From contig OZ010571.1 in assembly GCA_963932145.1 (NCBI GenBank), forward strand, positions 108,491,496-108,555,495: DNA of 64,000 nucleotides. Reading direction: 5' to 3'. Position 1 is the first letter of the stretch. Every line of letters begins with the position of its first letter. Shown here piece after piece: positions 34,963 through 46,124 of this stretch. Under the pieces are notes generated by a model. The model had not been told where the DNA came from. It searched no databases and was given only the letters and a program-made list of their open reading frames with translations. The stretch is from Acanthosepion lycidas. Lineage: Eukaryota > Mollusca > Cephalopoda > Sepiida > Sepiidae. The position numbers and the translations under genes were made by a program.

Positions 34963-35102
34963 TCTACACACTATCCTTCCCTTCATCCTTTCTTCTATCA
35001 CTCCTATCTGCTCTTGCTCCAAATCTTCTGCAACCCCCCCCCCAGCATCCTAGTGGCCTCTTGCCTTGCTCGGGGCCCAATGCTTAAAAAAAAAAATAAA
35101 AA
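34963..35102 (+). repeat. LINE-B 3' untranslated region and A-tail
   Basis: C/T-rich, with a run of C, then CATCCTAGTGGCCTCTTGCC and TTGCTCGGGGCCCAATGCTT before the A-run. The block TAGTGGC..TTGCCTTGC is conserved in the other LINE-B tails here. Confidence 0.85.
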
Positions 35103-35277
35103 ACTGCAGGTGATGCTAATAAATTATTTCCTATAAAATCTGTTGAATGAATGATGATGATATACAAAACAGTCAATGGATTTTATATGTGCATATTTGG
35201 AACACTGTATATCGCATATAAAATATAAAATGAAAATTTTTGATATAATTTCATTAAAATTTTAAACTCTTAAATTG

Positions 35278-35279
<2 letters not shown>

Positions 35280-35304
<25 letters not shown>
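35280..35304. repeat. (CA)n microsatellite
   Basis: About 12 CA units within AT-rich sequence (35,110-35,470) that otherwise shows nothing recognisable. Confidence 0.95.
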
Positions 35305-35308
<4 letters not shown>

Positions 35309-35479
35309 GTGTTCTCGTGATATTTGTCAGATATTGAGATCAGGACAGACTACTGCAGAACTTAAAATAAGCAATCATGTGTCATTAAAGTGCTCGTGCT
35401 ATTGATAAATACCAGAATATCTTATTTATATTACAGGCATAATCATCGCGATAATAATATTACTAAATAGTCTGGTAAC

Positions 35480-35670
35480 ACAAGATTTGAGGATCTCCAT
35501 TTTCAGGAAAAGCCTCGTCACGAACGACATGCTATTTGCATTAAAGCTGTACAAATGCCATGATCATCTACTTCGTTGACCTGACGAAGAGTTCGATACG
35601 GTAAAAAGAACAAGACTTCGATTACTCTCGGCTTTTACAAAAATGTTTCTTGCTATAATTATCTAGCTCC
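35480..35670 (+). pseudogene. LINE reverse transcriptase fragment
   Basis: Positions 35,560-35,660 encode, over two frames, FVDLTK and FDTVKRTRLRLLSAFTK, matching the RT block FVDLTKAFDTVNR around the first catalytic aspartate. Upstream, IFRKSLVTND is a weak match to the preceding block. A one-base shift lies within the motif. The family differs from LINE-A and LINE-B. 35,671-36,004 shows nothing else I can name. Confidence 0.6.
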
Positions 35671-36004
35671 ACGTGCCGACCCCTGGGCAGAGAAGATGCG
35701 ACAGACACTTCTCCAAACATTTCCTGATCAAAAATGGCACCAAGTTTAGCCTTCAAAGAGCAGGAAACAAAAATGGCTATCCTCCATCAACATGCACTAG
35801 ATCAAAATTGGCTCGAAAAAAAATAAAAAGGTGTTAAGCACCTCTCCAATCAAACTATCATCATAATAACAGACACTGAAATAAACGATAAAATGGGCAA
35901 CAGATAGAAATCAAGCCTGCAAAAATGTTTGATGTGCAATGAAACCCTCCAAAAACACGCAAATTATTCCACAAAGGAATCGATCTACCCTAAATTCTAT
36001 ATAA

Positions 36005-36720
36005 TCCTGGGTGTGACGATAAACTAAATCCGGTAGCAAGTTTTCTGAACGGGAGATTAGAGGTTCTTAGGAGCGTCGAACCATCTCTTAATCGCTGTTG
36101 TTCCCAGTTACACCGTGACCCAGGGTGGTAGCATTTGATATGGGCAAATAATGCCCCCCCCCCAACAAAAATCAAAACCTTTTTAATAACAAAAATACCA
36201 GAAATAAATTGTCATAAAAAATTCCAACTATTGTGATGTCTTCCCTCTAAAGAGTCTATGTTGGACTCTTCCGCCTACTATAAGATTAGTAGGAGAGAAG
36301 GCCTTGGCGGAACAGTCGATTAAACGCTGGTCATACGACACACAGACACTCGCTAGTCGTGTAATACTCTTCTGTTTTACTTACTGTTAATATATGATAT
36401 ATCTGTAACACTTGTTTTGTTGTTTTTTTAAGCATTTACTTCGTCACAACACAAAAATATGTTTGTAGCGAAATTACCAGCAACACGTTTTATAGCAAAA
36501 TAACCAACAATACTTTTTTTATGGTAACATTACTGACTATAAACTTTTATAATAAAATAAACAAGGATACATAGCAATATGACCAACAACCTATAGCAAG
36601 ATGATAATCAATACAACACTAAAGATTTTAAAAGTACATTTTTATAGTAAAATTACGTGCAATACATTTTAAAAATACAAACAATACATTTTATCATCTA
36701 CAAACTAAATATCTAAAAAA
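36005..36720 (+). repeat. R1 dispersed repeat, copy 5, interrupted
   Basis: GTGTGACGATAAACTAAATC, then AGGAGCGTCGAACCATCTCT, TGTTCCCAGTTACACCGTGA and GGGTGGTAGCA. TACCAG(A/C)AA subrepeats start at 36,190, are interrupted at 36,231-36,462 and resume as AAATTACCAGCAACACG to about 36,700. The usual 3' terminus is not clear. Confidence 0.75.
36231..36462. mobile_element. Insertion in R1; possible solo LTR
   Basis: About 230 bp of different composition splits the R1 subrepeats. It begins TGTGATGTCTTCCCTC and ends TACTTCGTCACAACA, so its ends are short inverted repeats (TGTGA(T/C)G). Internal features include GTGTAATACTCTTCTG and a T-rich 3' part. Size and ends would fit a solo LTR, but I cannot match a target duplication. 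Confidence 0.45.
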
Positions 36721-37149
36721 AAAACGGAAACCATATCGTTTGAATACTATCAACAGCAGCAGCTAAAATATATATCACATGTAATACGAAGAGAAAATAA
36801 TAACCTAATCAAGATGTTGACGTTCCACACAACTTCAAATAAACGGCTAGGAAGAAATATCTCATCAATACTGGAAAGAGCGATAACAGCTACTGGACCT
36901 GAGAAACCTATTTTCATGAAAAATCATTTTATGAGAAACGTTTTATTGTTTTCCACTGGCAATAGTACAGGCTGCTTGGTAAATGAATGCCGAATGTTTC
37001 CTTATAAAGAAACGGCTAATATTACCATTACCATAGAACAAAAAATTAGGAACCAACAGTAATTAAATATTACAGGATTGGAAGAAAACTAGCAAAAATA
37101 GACACACCTGCGCATGCGTAATCGCCCCACCACACACACACACACATAT
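36721..37149. other. No recognised gene
   Basis: Holds an 82-codon open frame (36,814-37,062) without a recognisable domain, and a short CA tract near 37,133. Confidence 0.4.
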
Positions 37150-37390
37150 ATATTAATATCATGCAATGGACTGAGTACGATATTTATTTTAATATATTTT
37201 CTCTTTATTCATTATTTTTATAGATAAACTATTTAAGTAAATACTCTGTTTATAATAAACATTTACCGGCTAGAATTTCCGAGACATTTCATAGAAAATA
37301 TGTGTGCTTCGACAGGAATCGAAACTGTATCCTATACGAAGCAGTCATATAGTCTGATATGCTATACTATTTAGCTACAGAGGAAGCGTC
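37150..37390 (-). repeat. tRNA-like SINE (family S), copy 2
   Basis: Minus strand: a tRNA-like head with a B-box-like CAGTTTCGATTCCTG (near 37,311-37,325), then GAAGCACACATATTTTCTAT, GAAATGTCTCGGAAATTC, then GTTTATTATAAACAGAGTAT and TATCTATAAAAATAATGAAT. The same blocks lie at 53.7 kb. Confidence 0.75.
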
Positions 37391-37539
37391 TGGTTAGCAA
37401 AGTCGAATTACTGTTTTGTTCTTTTTTTTTTTGTTTGTTTGTTGTTTTTTTTTCTGGGGAAAATTTGTTGTTTAAAAACAGTAATTTGATTTTGCTAATA
37501 AGACGCATTTCTGACTATACATTTTTATAATAAAGACAG

Positions 37540-37700
37540 TACAGTTGGTATGATTCTTGCGCTGTATCGAAACGATTACAGGTTCGAATCGCAGTAGTGG
37601 ATGCGCACTGCTGATGAGTGCCAAAATAAGACGAAACGGCCGTCTAGTACATTCTGCACACTGTTGACTATTCTTCTAGACTCGATGAATTTCTAAAATT
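37540..37700 (+). repeat. tRNA-like SINE carrying a hammerhead-like motif
   Basis: B box GGTTCGAATCG at 37,581-37,591 with upstream TTGGTATGATTCTTGCG as a candidate A box. This is immediately followed by CTGATGAG...GAAAC at 37,611-37,637, then a non-tRNA tail to about 37,700. tRNA-like promoter plus hammerhead is the architecture known from schistosome Sm-alpha SINEs. Boundaries approximate. Confidence 0.6.
37607..37648 (+). ncRNA. Hammerhead-ribozyme-like motif 1
   Basis: Conserved cores are CTGATGA (37,611-37,617) and GAAA (37,633-37,636), with predicted cleavage after GTC (37,642-37,644). Helix I can form from ACTG/TAGT (one G-U pair). Helix III is the palindromic ACGGCCGT, minimal as in schistosome hammerheads. 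Helix II (GTGCC..AAGAC) pairs only at its two core-proximal positions, so the copy may be impaired. The order resembles the schistosome motif with its CTGATGAG, GAAAC and GTC elements. Activity is untested. Confidence 0.55.
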
Positions 37701-38099
37701 CTATTCATTTATATTTTACACTCACACACAAATACATACATACATATATAATGGAAAGTAGAGTGATATTTATAATCTGGTGTTCTTAGTAATTATTTTT
37801 ATTTTTAAAAAACAGTGCTCGATACAAACAGTAGAGCAAAATATTATTGAAAATTGGAACGAAGCTATGGATTTTAACTTTAATTTTTATAATTAAATTT
37901 TTAAATTTAGTTTCAGTTTTGAAACATCGAAATTTGCTGTGTCGCGATGGAATCATATTTTTAAAAGGAAAATAATTCTAATAATATATAGGTGTGTGTG
38001 TGTATGTGTGTGTGTGTGTAAAACGCTTGCAAATTTCGTGAATGTCTCAACATTTAAGCGATGAAGCGAAAATTCATAATATTTTAGTTTGACGAATGC
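37701..38099. other. No recognised gene
   Basis: AT-rich, with a GT-rich tract near 37,990-38,020. Confidence 0.5.
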
Positions 38100-38160
38100 A
38101 AACTCTAGATGTTAACAGATGGGGAGCCATGATAGCCTACGCCCTGACTGAACACTACGC
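38100..38160 (+). pseudogene. LINE-A terminal fragment
   Basis: LDVNRWGAMIAYALTEH then a stop, matching the last residues of LINE-A (LWRAMIAYVLKGH type). Very short 3' relic. Confidence 0.5.
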
Positions 38161-38741
38161 ATAGACGAAGAAAAAGAATATTGCAAGAATGGGACGAGCA
38201 CTGATGAAGGACACGTCATGGGCATACACCTCTTTCTTTCAGTTGATTTGCATGAAAGCCTTGTTGCTCTTCAGTGAGACTCTAGTTCTATGCCAACATG
38301 AACAGTAGCCCTGAATTCCTCGGAATCGAAAGTTTATCATCATTATTATTATTATTACTTCGACTTCCTGTTCTGCCATTCATCTACACAAGCTGCTTAT
38401 GCACATCACTCGCTGCTTTTCGCTTTCTCACTTGCCTTCCCTGTGAGTGTCAAATTTTCTAAGCCCTATTTCCTCATTAATATCTCTTTCTGATTCTAAG
38501 TATAAACGTCCTTTTCTTCAACTTTTTCGTTACTCCGCTTTGTACTAAACATTGAAGCTGCCTATTGTCTCTTATTCATTATGTTAAGAATTTCATATGT
38601 CATCCATTTGTTTTTTTGTTTTTTTCTTGTCTATCTTTTCTTGTTCTACGATGTCACTAACGTATTGCACAATGTGTTCCACTTAGAATTTCTTGTCTCA
38701 ACCAGGCTTGACTCTGTCAACATAGATCAGTTTGCAGGGTT
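38161..38741. other. No recognised gene; short (ATT)n
   Basis: Contains ATT units at 38,338-38,358 and mixed sequence. Nothing recognisable. Confidence 0.45.
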
Positions 38742-39180
38742 AATCGTCGCGGAGTGAATCGTATTGGAGTTTCAGCCTTGCTTCTGGTCTCTTTAATTTT
38801 CTTAGCCTTAATCCAATTCTGTATAATACGCGAACTTTGTCGTTACCGCGGTCAGCACTTGAATAAATTTTGCTCTACTGAAAATTTATTGATTATTATG
38901 CAATTCACCTGGTTGGGAGAGTCTCCTCCTGGCCTTTTCCACTTTCATAATAGCCTCGGGCTTTCTTGAAACCAGGTGTTGGTTATTGTTTTGTCGTTTG
39001 TTCTGCACCATTGGACCAATCTTCTATGCATTCGTTTCGAGATCCTAATCTGTGCACGCCGGCTATCTTACTTTCTCCTTTATTTCTTACTTTAGTATTT
39101 AGTTCTCTTATGATTCTAATAGAATATCTCATTTTGCTCATCCATGATTTATACCCTTGGCGACTATACTACTGTTATGA
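38742..39180 (-). pseudogene. Unrecognised coding-like stretch
   Basis: One minus-strand frame runs about 440 bp with few stops: SWMSKMRYSIRIIRELNTKV, then HRLGSRNECIEDWSNGAEQT and PGFKKARG..SGKGQEETLP, then several clustered stops (about 38,868-38,912), then KVRVLYRIGLRLRKLKRPEA and RLKLQYDSLRDD. The basic composition and single-frame continuity suggest a decayed coding exon or element gene. I do not recognise the family. Opposite-strand frames are also open, so coding sense is not certain. Confidence 0.35.
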
Positions 39181-40185
39181 ATATGGTTCCCTTTCAGCTT
39201 ATTTTGCTAAAACCTGAGCCTCAACAACGAAAACGTCTACAATGCAAATTTACATGTCTTAATGAGTGTACTAAAAATGTTGTCATTTCAAAACAATTAT
39301 TTTATAAAATCGAAAGAATTATTCCAATGTAGGCATCTAAAATTATAATTTGTTAGAGATTCTTATTTTTATTCCAAGTCGGTGCATACATTTCTGGGCA
39401 GAACATTTTTTTCCAATATATTCATAATTGAATACAGAAAATGCACGCAAAGTCAACTCATATTTATTCAGGCTGCATAATTAAGTCAGATAAAGGTTCT
39501 TGTTTCTGTCAACAAGATATCCTATCATGTTCAAAATCAAAAGAATCATAAACACAACCATGTTTGTATATTCTAACTTCTAGTTTACAGATAGCTGTCC
39601 TTATGTATATGTTTGCCGGCAACCAACAGAAAGGAAGAAGTTTCAGTGCATGCCTATAATGGCGGCCGTTTTTACTTGTACAACTCCCAGGCAAAATGCA
39701 AAGCGCGCAGCATCATATAAAAGCCGCTGATAGCCGCGGGAAGTTTTATGTAGAATGGAAGTGACACTCCCACAAGTGCGTGAATTCATCTCCGGAAAAG
39801 GGAGTAAAACATTCACTATGCTTTGTGTGATCTTTCAAAAGGCGTGTGCAAGTTGAAATGTTTAAAGCAAATAGAAGACTTCTTACATTCCAACATTATA
39901 GAATTCTTATATAACAAATAAATAATTATTTGGCACTGAATTGAAGCCTAAGGACTTGAGTCGTTGAATTGTTGGAGTTGAAGAAAATGTAAAATGAGAA
40001 ACTCGATAAAAGCGCATGCCTAAACACACACACGTACGCATATACAAGATTATTCGTATCATCAAAAACTGACGGATTTATTTTGTTAATTATGTAATCA
40101 TTTCGGTTAACATATTCTGTAACATGGAAAAAGTGTAACCCCAATAGGATGTTTATATTTTATTTGGCTATCAACAGTTCACTAT
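39181..40185. other. No recognised gene
   Basis: AT-rich with a locally GC-rich patch at 39,655-39,800 containing CATATAAAAGCC (TATA-like). No coding sequence is associated with it. Confidence 0.45.
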
Positions 40186-40620
40186 ACAAGGTGGGCCAAA
40201 TGTAGGATTACACTGAGTAGGTATGCATTTTACATTTTTTTAATCTTTTTATTACATTTATATTTATTTGTTACAATCATATTTGTTCAAAAACGTTTAT
40301 TTAATTTTGTTTAACAATTTACTTACACTTTTTAGCGCTGTTTAATCTGTTAAGTGCCCAAAATGTCCTCCTTCTACATTCCAATATTCTTTAAACCTCT
40401 CCAGAACGTTATGACACAAGGAACGGCACAAATACTGATCTGCATCAATTTCAGTAAATACATCTGAGATGTACTCTTTAAATTCGTAAATTCTGTGGGG
40501 ATTTCTGTCTAAAAACGCATTCTTTACTACACTCCGACACAAAAAAAAAATAAATCCATTGATGTTAGGATAGATGAACGTTGTGGACATTCGATGCTGC
40601 CCCTTCATCCGAACCAACAC
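40186..40620 (-). pseudogene. Tc1/mariner-like transposase C-terminal fragment
   Basis: Minus strand 40,620-40,345: FLDRNPHRIYEFKEYISDVF, then LCRSLCHNVLERFKEYWNVE and GGHFGHLTD before a stop. This matches the tail after the third catalytic residue in IS630/mariner-like transposases (NVGGGHFEHL type). Beyond the stop, at 40,186, CAAGGTGGGCCAAATGTAGG looks like the element's terminal repeat. The catalytic domain is missing. Confidence 0.7.
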
Positions 40621-40879
40621 TGTGGAATGGTTTAGTTGCTTATGAATTTTACCTGAGTAATCAAGGGTCTATACAATTATCTTTTTTGTCATATATAAAC
40701 AATATTTGGCTGTAAGACAAACTGCACCGTTGTTGGCAAATGAAACAAATCAAGGTGTTTATTATTGGCGTCAAAATCAAGCAAATACAGAAATTTAACT
40801 GAAATTATGACACCGAAATCCGAAGCCTTAGCAAAACTAATCAAACCATTAAGGGACACAAAATTAGACAACAAAGAAA

Positions 40880-41290
40880 AGAGTGATGACTTGATATGTA
40901 ATATCTATTCTTTTATATAGCAGAAAATACTGGAAAATCTCTTCAGAAATAAAGAAGAGTCCTGGAGAGTGGAAGATGGTCTATCAACGAATGCCAAGAA
41001 TACCATGAACAAAACATGTGAACCACGAATATGTTTTAGGAAAATAGGAATTACAAGGAAACTGATGATTACAATCAGAGTGGAACAGTTGGAATCTCTG
41101 GGAAAATAATAAGAGCACCTGACGAATTTAACTCTCACAAGACATTGAAGGTAAGGGATTTATTGAATGGTTGACAAAACAAAATAAATCAAGTAGGATA
41201 AAGTATCAAAATTTACGTAGAATAACAAAAGAAAGAAAGTTGTGGTGAAACATGTTCGCCCACATCCTGAATTTACCATACACAAAAAAT
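40880..41290 (+). pseudogene. LINE-A C-terminal relic
   Basis: Pieces in order: RMPRIP, TKHVNHEYVL, RKIGITRKLMITIR, EQLESLGKIIRAPDEFNSHK and, after a frameshift, RRITKERKLW then NMFAHILN. These match the WTKHVSNEE...LRK and LWRAM blocks of the 19.4 and 20.6 kb copies. Several stops. Confidence 0.75.
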
Positions 41291-41644
41291 AGAACGAATT
41301 ATTCAATTTCAGTTATTAAAAGTAAATAAAAACTAAGAAAGTTTATACTTAGGAAATGTATAAAAATCGATGTATTCGTAGCATCATCTTATTGATGTCG
41401 ATTATTATCTACTAATTCCATAACAACTGAATGTCTCCTTAATAAGAAGATATAAACCTGCGGGACGGATAAATGTATAAAAACGATTTTATATAATAGA
41501 GTAGATGACATAACCATCTTAGAGAACCTCTTTTGGCTTCAGTCAGCATGACTGATGCTGACCGCTAAGATAGTGACTCATTGCATCTTCTAAGACAAAC
41601 ACTTTCGACTGACATTAAGGGGAATGATTGCATATGATTGCATA

Positions 41645-42075
41645 GAATAAATTGTGTCTATATTTCTGAGATGAGGTATTATGTACAGTATTTACATTAG
41701 TCGGACTATTGTCCTCATCTTTTATCATCCCTATAAACTACTTCTAAATTTGTAGCAACCTCTTCCCCAAATGCATGCTTCTCTTCACAACCGATGTACT
41801 CCATTATCTTAAGGATAGATATTGATCTAAAAATACAGAGAATATATATAAAGTTTGTCTATATTTCTGAGATGAGGTATTATGTACAGTATTTACATTA
41901 TGCGGACCATTGTCCTCATCTTTGTCGCCATATTTATCACAACGTTTCGGCCGTTGTACGATCCGGGCTTCTTCAGGTGGTTGAAATTTCGAACTGAACC
42001 CTTTATTTCGATCCCCGGGGTAGACTGTTCTAGTTCCACATGCCATGTTTGATGGATGTCAGTTATCAGGAGAAA
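41645..42075. repeat. Dispersed repeat P, two partial copies
   Basis: TGTCTATATTTCTGAGATGA then GGTATTATGTACAGTATTTA occurs twice (about 41,655 and 41,857). Between them, 41,722-41,855 is nearly identical to 47,342-47,476. The second copy continues through TTTCGGCCGTTGTACGATCC and CTTCTTCAGGTGGTTG, as at 20.2 kb. The arrangement suggests a tandem or partial duplication within the repeat. Confidence 0.8.
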
Positions 42076-42101
42076 CTGATAACTGAGATCCATCAAACAT
42101 G
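42044..42101. repeat. 26-bp inverted repeat with 6-base loop
   Basis: CATGTTTGATGGATGTCAGT... and its complement pair with one mismatch around GAGAAA (42,070-42,075). It sits exactly at the junction between repeat P and a LINE-B fragment. Confidence 0.93.
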
Positions 42102-42104
42102 CTC

Positions 42105-42625
42105 AGAAAGTCGGTTCACATTGTCATGCTAGACAATTTTTCACGCCAGAATTTAGCTTACAACTTTATAAGTCTACCATTCGTTCATACATTTAATATT
42201 GCAGTCACATCTGGGTTACTGTCTCTGTTATGTATTCAGAGATTTTTAACAAAATCTAAAAAGGAATTTGTAATGTTATCGCTCCTGACCTGGCATCTTG
42301 ACTTCAGACATGTTTTAACTTTTCTATTTGTGCAGCGTCTATAAATATTCTCATGGTATTTGTGCCCATCGACCTTCCCCTTCCCTACCTCGACTTGACA
42401 AATTTAAGACCAATACTACATTGACGGATATATTTCATCATTTTACAGTTGAAATTTCAGATTTTAACCATAAGTTCTATGTTAACAGTTTCTTCTTTCG
42501 CACTTCTCACTTGTAGAATTTTCTTCCGGTTTCTTGCTCTCCAGTCAACCTTGACCTTTCCAAATTTAAATGTAATGTCAATCGCCATCTTCATTCTACC
42601 TAATTCCCGTTCTTTTGTTATTCTT
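42105..42625 (+). pseudogene. LINE-B C-terminal relic
   Basis: QNLAYNFISLPFVHTFNIAV then TSGLLSLLCIQRFLTKSKKE and VMLSLLTWHL track SLESILQIYKTTIRPCMEYC and the following residues of the 34.5 kb copy. Later [18 protein letters not shown] and KCNVNRHLHS match its end. Frameshifted and interrupted. Confidence 0.75.
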
Positions 42626-45147
42626 TCTCGTTAATAATATATTTATTTAGATTCAAAGTGAAAGCAGCATTCTACACAGTTTTTACTCTCATGTATATTT
42701 CTAAACGTCATTACAACCAGAAGAAATGTACGTATTTTATAAGTATGTATTTCTCCCTTCTCTGTCTGTTTGTATCATTCTCTCTCTGTGCCTGTGCGTG
42801 TGTATTTGTGTATTTTCCACAATGTAAATACATTTAATGCTTTCATAATGAGGATTATAAGAATGAAAGAAAAGACGCTTATTTAAATTTCGTTCATTTG
42901 TTTTTCATTGCCTTCTGTGCAGATATTATCACAAAATGTCGAGATTCACCTTCGAAACATTTCCCTGATACATTATAATTAGATATGTTTTATAACCTTC
43001 CACTAAATAGACTATCAAGAGAAACACAAAAATGTGGCACTATTGGCGAAATCTTTTGAAATATATGGTTGTCATTTATTTCGTTCACTCGCTGGAAATA
43101 AAAGGATTTCACTGAACGCCATCTTTCCTCACTCCAACTTGCCGTTGTAAAATATACGTATATGAGATGCCGTGAATTTGTATCTTTTTTTTTATTTTTT
43201 TAAAATTATTTAATGCCACATGATCATTTTATACTTTTACATCGTAAATAAAGACGCCTTCTTGAAAACATTTGGTCTTTCGATTAAAAATTATCTAATT
43301 TTATGCTACTGTGGAACTTACAAATTTTTTTGAGTTTTTCTGACTTCATTGAATATGTTGATCTTACCTATTATTTTTCATATATCGCCTAGTAAATATT
43401 GAAATATTGCTTTGGATTTTATTTTCAAATGCTTATGCCCTTATATCAGTTATATTATATATATTATATTGTAATATTGTTTTGTTTTTCCCATGTGAGT
43501 CCTCTTATATTTGCTTAGGTAATTTTTCATAAAAAATTGTCACAGTTTTGTTTCATTTACTCAGCTTGATTCTTTTTTTCTATTATTAAATATTGTTATT
43601 ACTTTAACCTTTTTAATGTCCATTTTTCCACGATCTATTTTCTTCAGACATTTTTAATATCAGATTAGCATTTATTTTATAATTATATTATTTCTATCGA
43701 TAATATACACGAAAAAGACTAAAATATATCTGCTTACACTGTATTTAAATACAATTCATGAGTTATCAATTAATACTGATCTTCGCCAAATACAATATCC
43801 GGGTACTAAAAGCTTCACCATGTTTTGTTTCTCCTTTTCTTTTTTTCTTTTTGTTTCTTTGATCAAGCTTATCTGACAATGACTAAAAGCCAGTTAAAGT
43901 GAAAAATTATCTTGCATTTTGCACTAAACGTTTTATTAGTTCATGTTCAATTTCTAAAAGGTTAACCTACTATCACAAAAATGCATGAAAAAAATTAAAT
44001 GTTCGATTAAATTTTAACTAAAATAATAATTACTACTCTCAGTGCAATACAAAACCTCCCTGCATATAAAACTTTCATTTGTGACACGCATTGATTTAAA
44101 TCGCATAGTTTTATCGACATATTTATTTTCTGTTTCATTATATAATATAATCTGTGTTACAAAGAACTAAAGTAAGAAAATCATTAAATTATTTATTTGA
44201 TATTATAATTAAATTTTTCTACATATTATAATTAATCTTAATGATATTATAATTAATCTTTCAAATGCACATGTTGACTAAAGAAATGTTTAATACGTAT
44301 TACATTGATACATCATAAAAATATGTTATTATACAATCTGATTTTATTTTTTAAACAATATCTATTATTTGTATTATTTTGGAGATTCCATTTACTTTTG
44401 TAAAATTTCATATATTTTAACTTTTATAATATTTTATTAATTTGAGTAAATTTCACGCATTATATATTATATTTTTTATTTCTATAAACTTATATTAAAT
44501 AATTTTCTCATCTTGGATAAAATCATAATAATTGATTTTTTATATGATAACAGGAATATTCAATAATTGAATTCAGTTTTTACTATATACTAAGCAAAAT
44601 TCTTTATTGTTATTTACTAATTTTAATATATTTTGTCACAAAGACACAGATTTTAGTCACCTGATGGAGATCAAACTTTGCAAGTAGATTCCTGACCAAT
44701 TTGTTACGATCTTCTTTTATGTTTAATATCCTTTTATAACTATCAAATTATGGCTCTCTACATCTTCCTGTCTTCTGCTGCTTTACCTAACTTTAACTCC
44801 TTTGTCGTCTTTTATTATTATTGTCCTGCCATCTCTTTATTGAAACCGCTTCTCTAGTGTAATTACCATATACCCACTATTTTTCTCCTATTCAGTCTCT
44901 TCTTCCAGATTTAAATTGTCCAGGCCCTCTGTGCATCCTTTTTTGATTAAATATTTCATCTTCTTTATTCTGATTGTATCAGGTTGCTTGAATATTATAT
45001 ATATCTTAAAATGTATGTGTTACTCATATTTTCAGCCAATGTTCTCTAAGCATTCGGTGGTATAGCTATATCTTTGTTGGTTTAAGTCTCTTCCTCATCT
45101 CTGGAGAAATTGTCTATTTGCATTAAGGAAGAGAGTTTAATTTAAAC
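42626..45147. other. Long AT-rich block, nothing recognised
   Basis: About 2.5 kb of low-complexity AT-rich sequence without open frames of note, element ends or microsatellites. The longest such featureless block in the window. Confidence 0.6.
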
Positions 45148-45960
45148 AATCTGGCTAAATTATCGCCGTTTTATATCTTTAATTTCATGCATGTGTATTG
45201 ATTTTTTTTCTGGGTTTTGTCGACTGCGCAGTATAGTAGAGTCAGTTAGACACCGTCTATGAGAAAAGAAGCATCATGACACAATTAACTCCACCAGAAA
45301 TTTGGAAACGGCATGCTGTACTGTATAGCATTCGCTCCGAATACGAACATTTCAGCATGTTTAGGTGTCAATCTGAACACAGAAAGATTTGGATGGATCT
45401 AATGGTAATTACGAAGGTGTGATCACAAGTGATAGCGGTTTTATGCCTCCATACATCTTCCCACAGGGCCTCAGACTCAACACGGAGGCTTGCATCAAGT
45501 GCCTCGAAGAGGTAGTGCTGTCCTGGGTCAAGAGAGTAGGTGCTGGAAGACCCTATGTCTGGCAACAGAATTCTACGCTGTGACACACAAACATGTGAAC
45601 TCAGTCATTTCTGCCTATTACATCTGGCCACCTAACTCCTCAGATGGCGCCACCTTGATTGTTATGTTTGGAGCGCACTTGCGTGAAATATAAACAAAAC
45701 TCCTTGTAACACTAAAGATGAACTGAAGTCAAGGCTTATGGCACCATTCACCAACTTAAACAAGAAGACAGTCTATAAAACATCTAGGAAATTCCGATAT
45801 TGTCTGGAGGCCGCGGTTGAAGCCAATGGTGATTTAATTTGAATAAATTTGCTCATTATTATTACGAGATGTTTTTTGCGTAATTTATAGATATATCTGT
45901 TAAAATGACATGTTAGTGTTATTTTCATTTTTGCGTAATTTAAACAATTTCTCGATTACA
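45148..45960 (+). mobile_element. Deleted IS630/mariner-like element, copy 2
   Basis: Same architecture as 9.4 kb. Weak terminal inverted repeats (AATCTGGCTAAATTATCG versus AATCGAGAAATTGTTT inward). The N-terminus is LTPPEIWKRHAVL. The internal deletion comes after NGNYEG, followed directly by VITSDSGFMPPYIFPQGLRL, NTEACIKCLEEVVLSWVKRV and GAGRPYVWQQNSTL, with later parts in other frames. About 813 bp. The C-terminal part is better preserved than in copy 1. Inactive. Confidence 0.82.
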
Positions 45961-45962
45961 CA

Positions 45963-46074
<112 letters not shown>

Positions 46075-46124
46075 GGCATGTAGGTGTGTATGCATGTTTG
46101 TTGGTGTTTATGTAAAAGTTCTGA

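Larger units (their letters stand above)
31550..35102 (+). mobile_element. LINE-B, nearly full-length copy
   Basis: Non-LTR retrotransposon of jockey/CR1-like type. A C/T-rich, relatively GC-rich leader (about 31,550-32,077) is followed by an endonuclease-reverse transcriptase gene (to 34,962), a C/T-rich 3' untranslated region, and a terminal A-run at about 35,084-35,102. I see no separate ORF1 (gag-like) upstream. The 5' boundary is approximate because no target duplication could be matched. GC content clearly exceeds that of flanking DNA, consistent with a recent insertion. It is the youngest LINE in the window. Confidence 0.9.

Noticed and set aside
41940..41990. Minus-strand CTGAAGA...GAAAC in repeat P as a hammerhead
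   Set aside because: Helix I is missing and no NUH site sits correctly. The conserved part is a simple ACAACG/CGTTGT hairpin.
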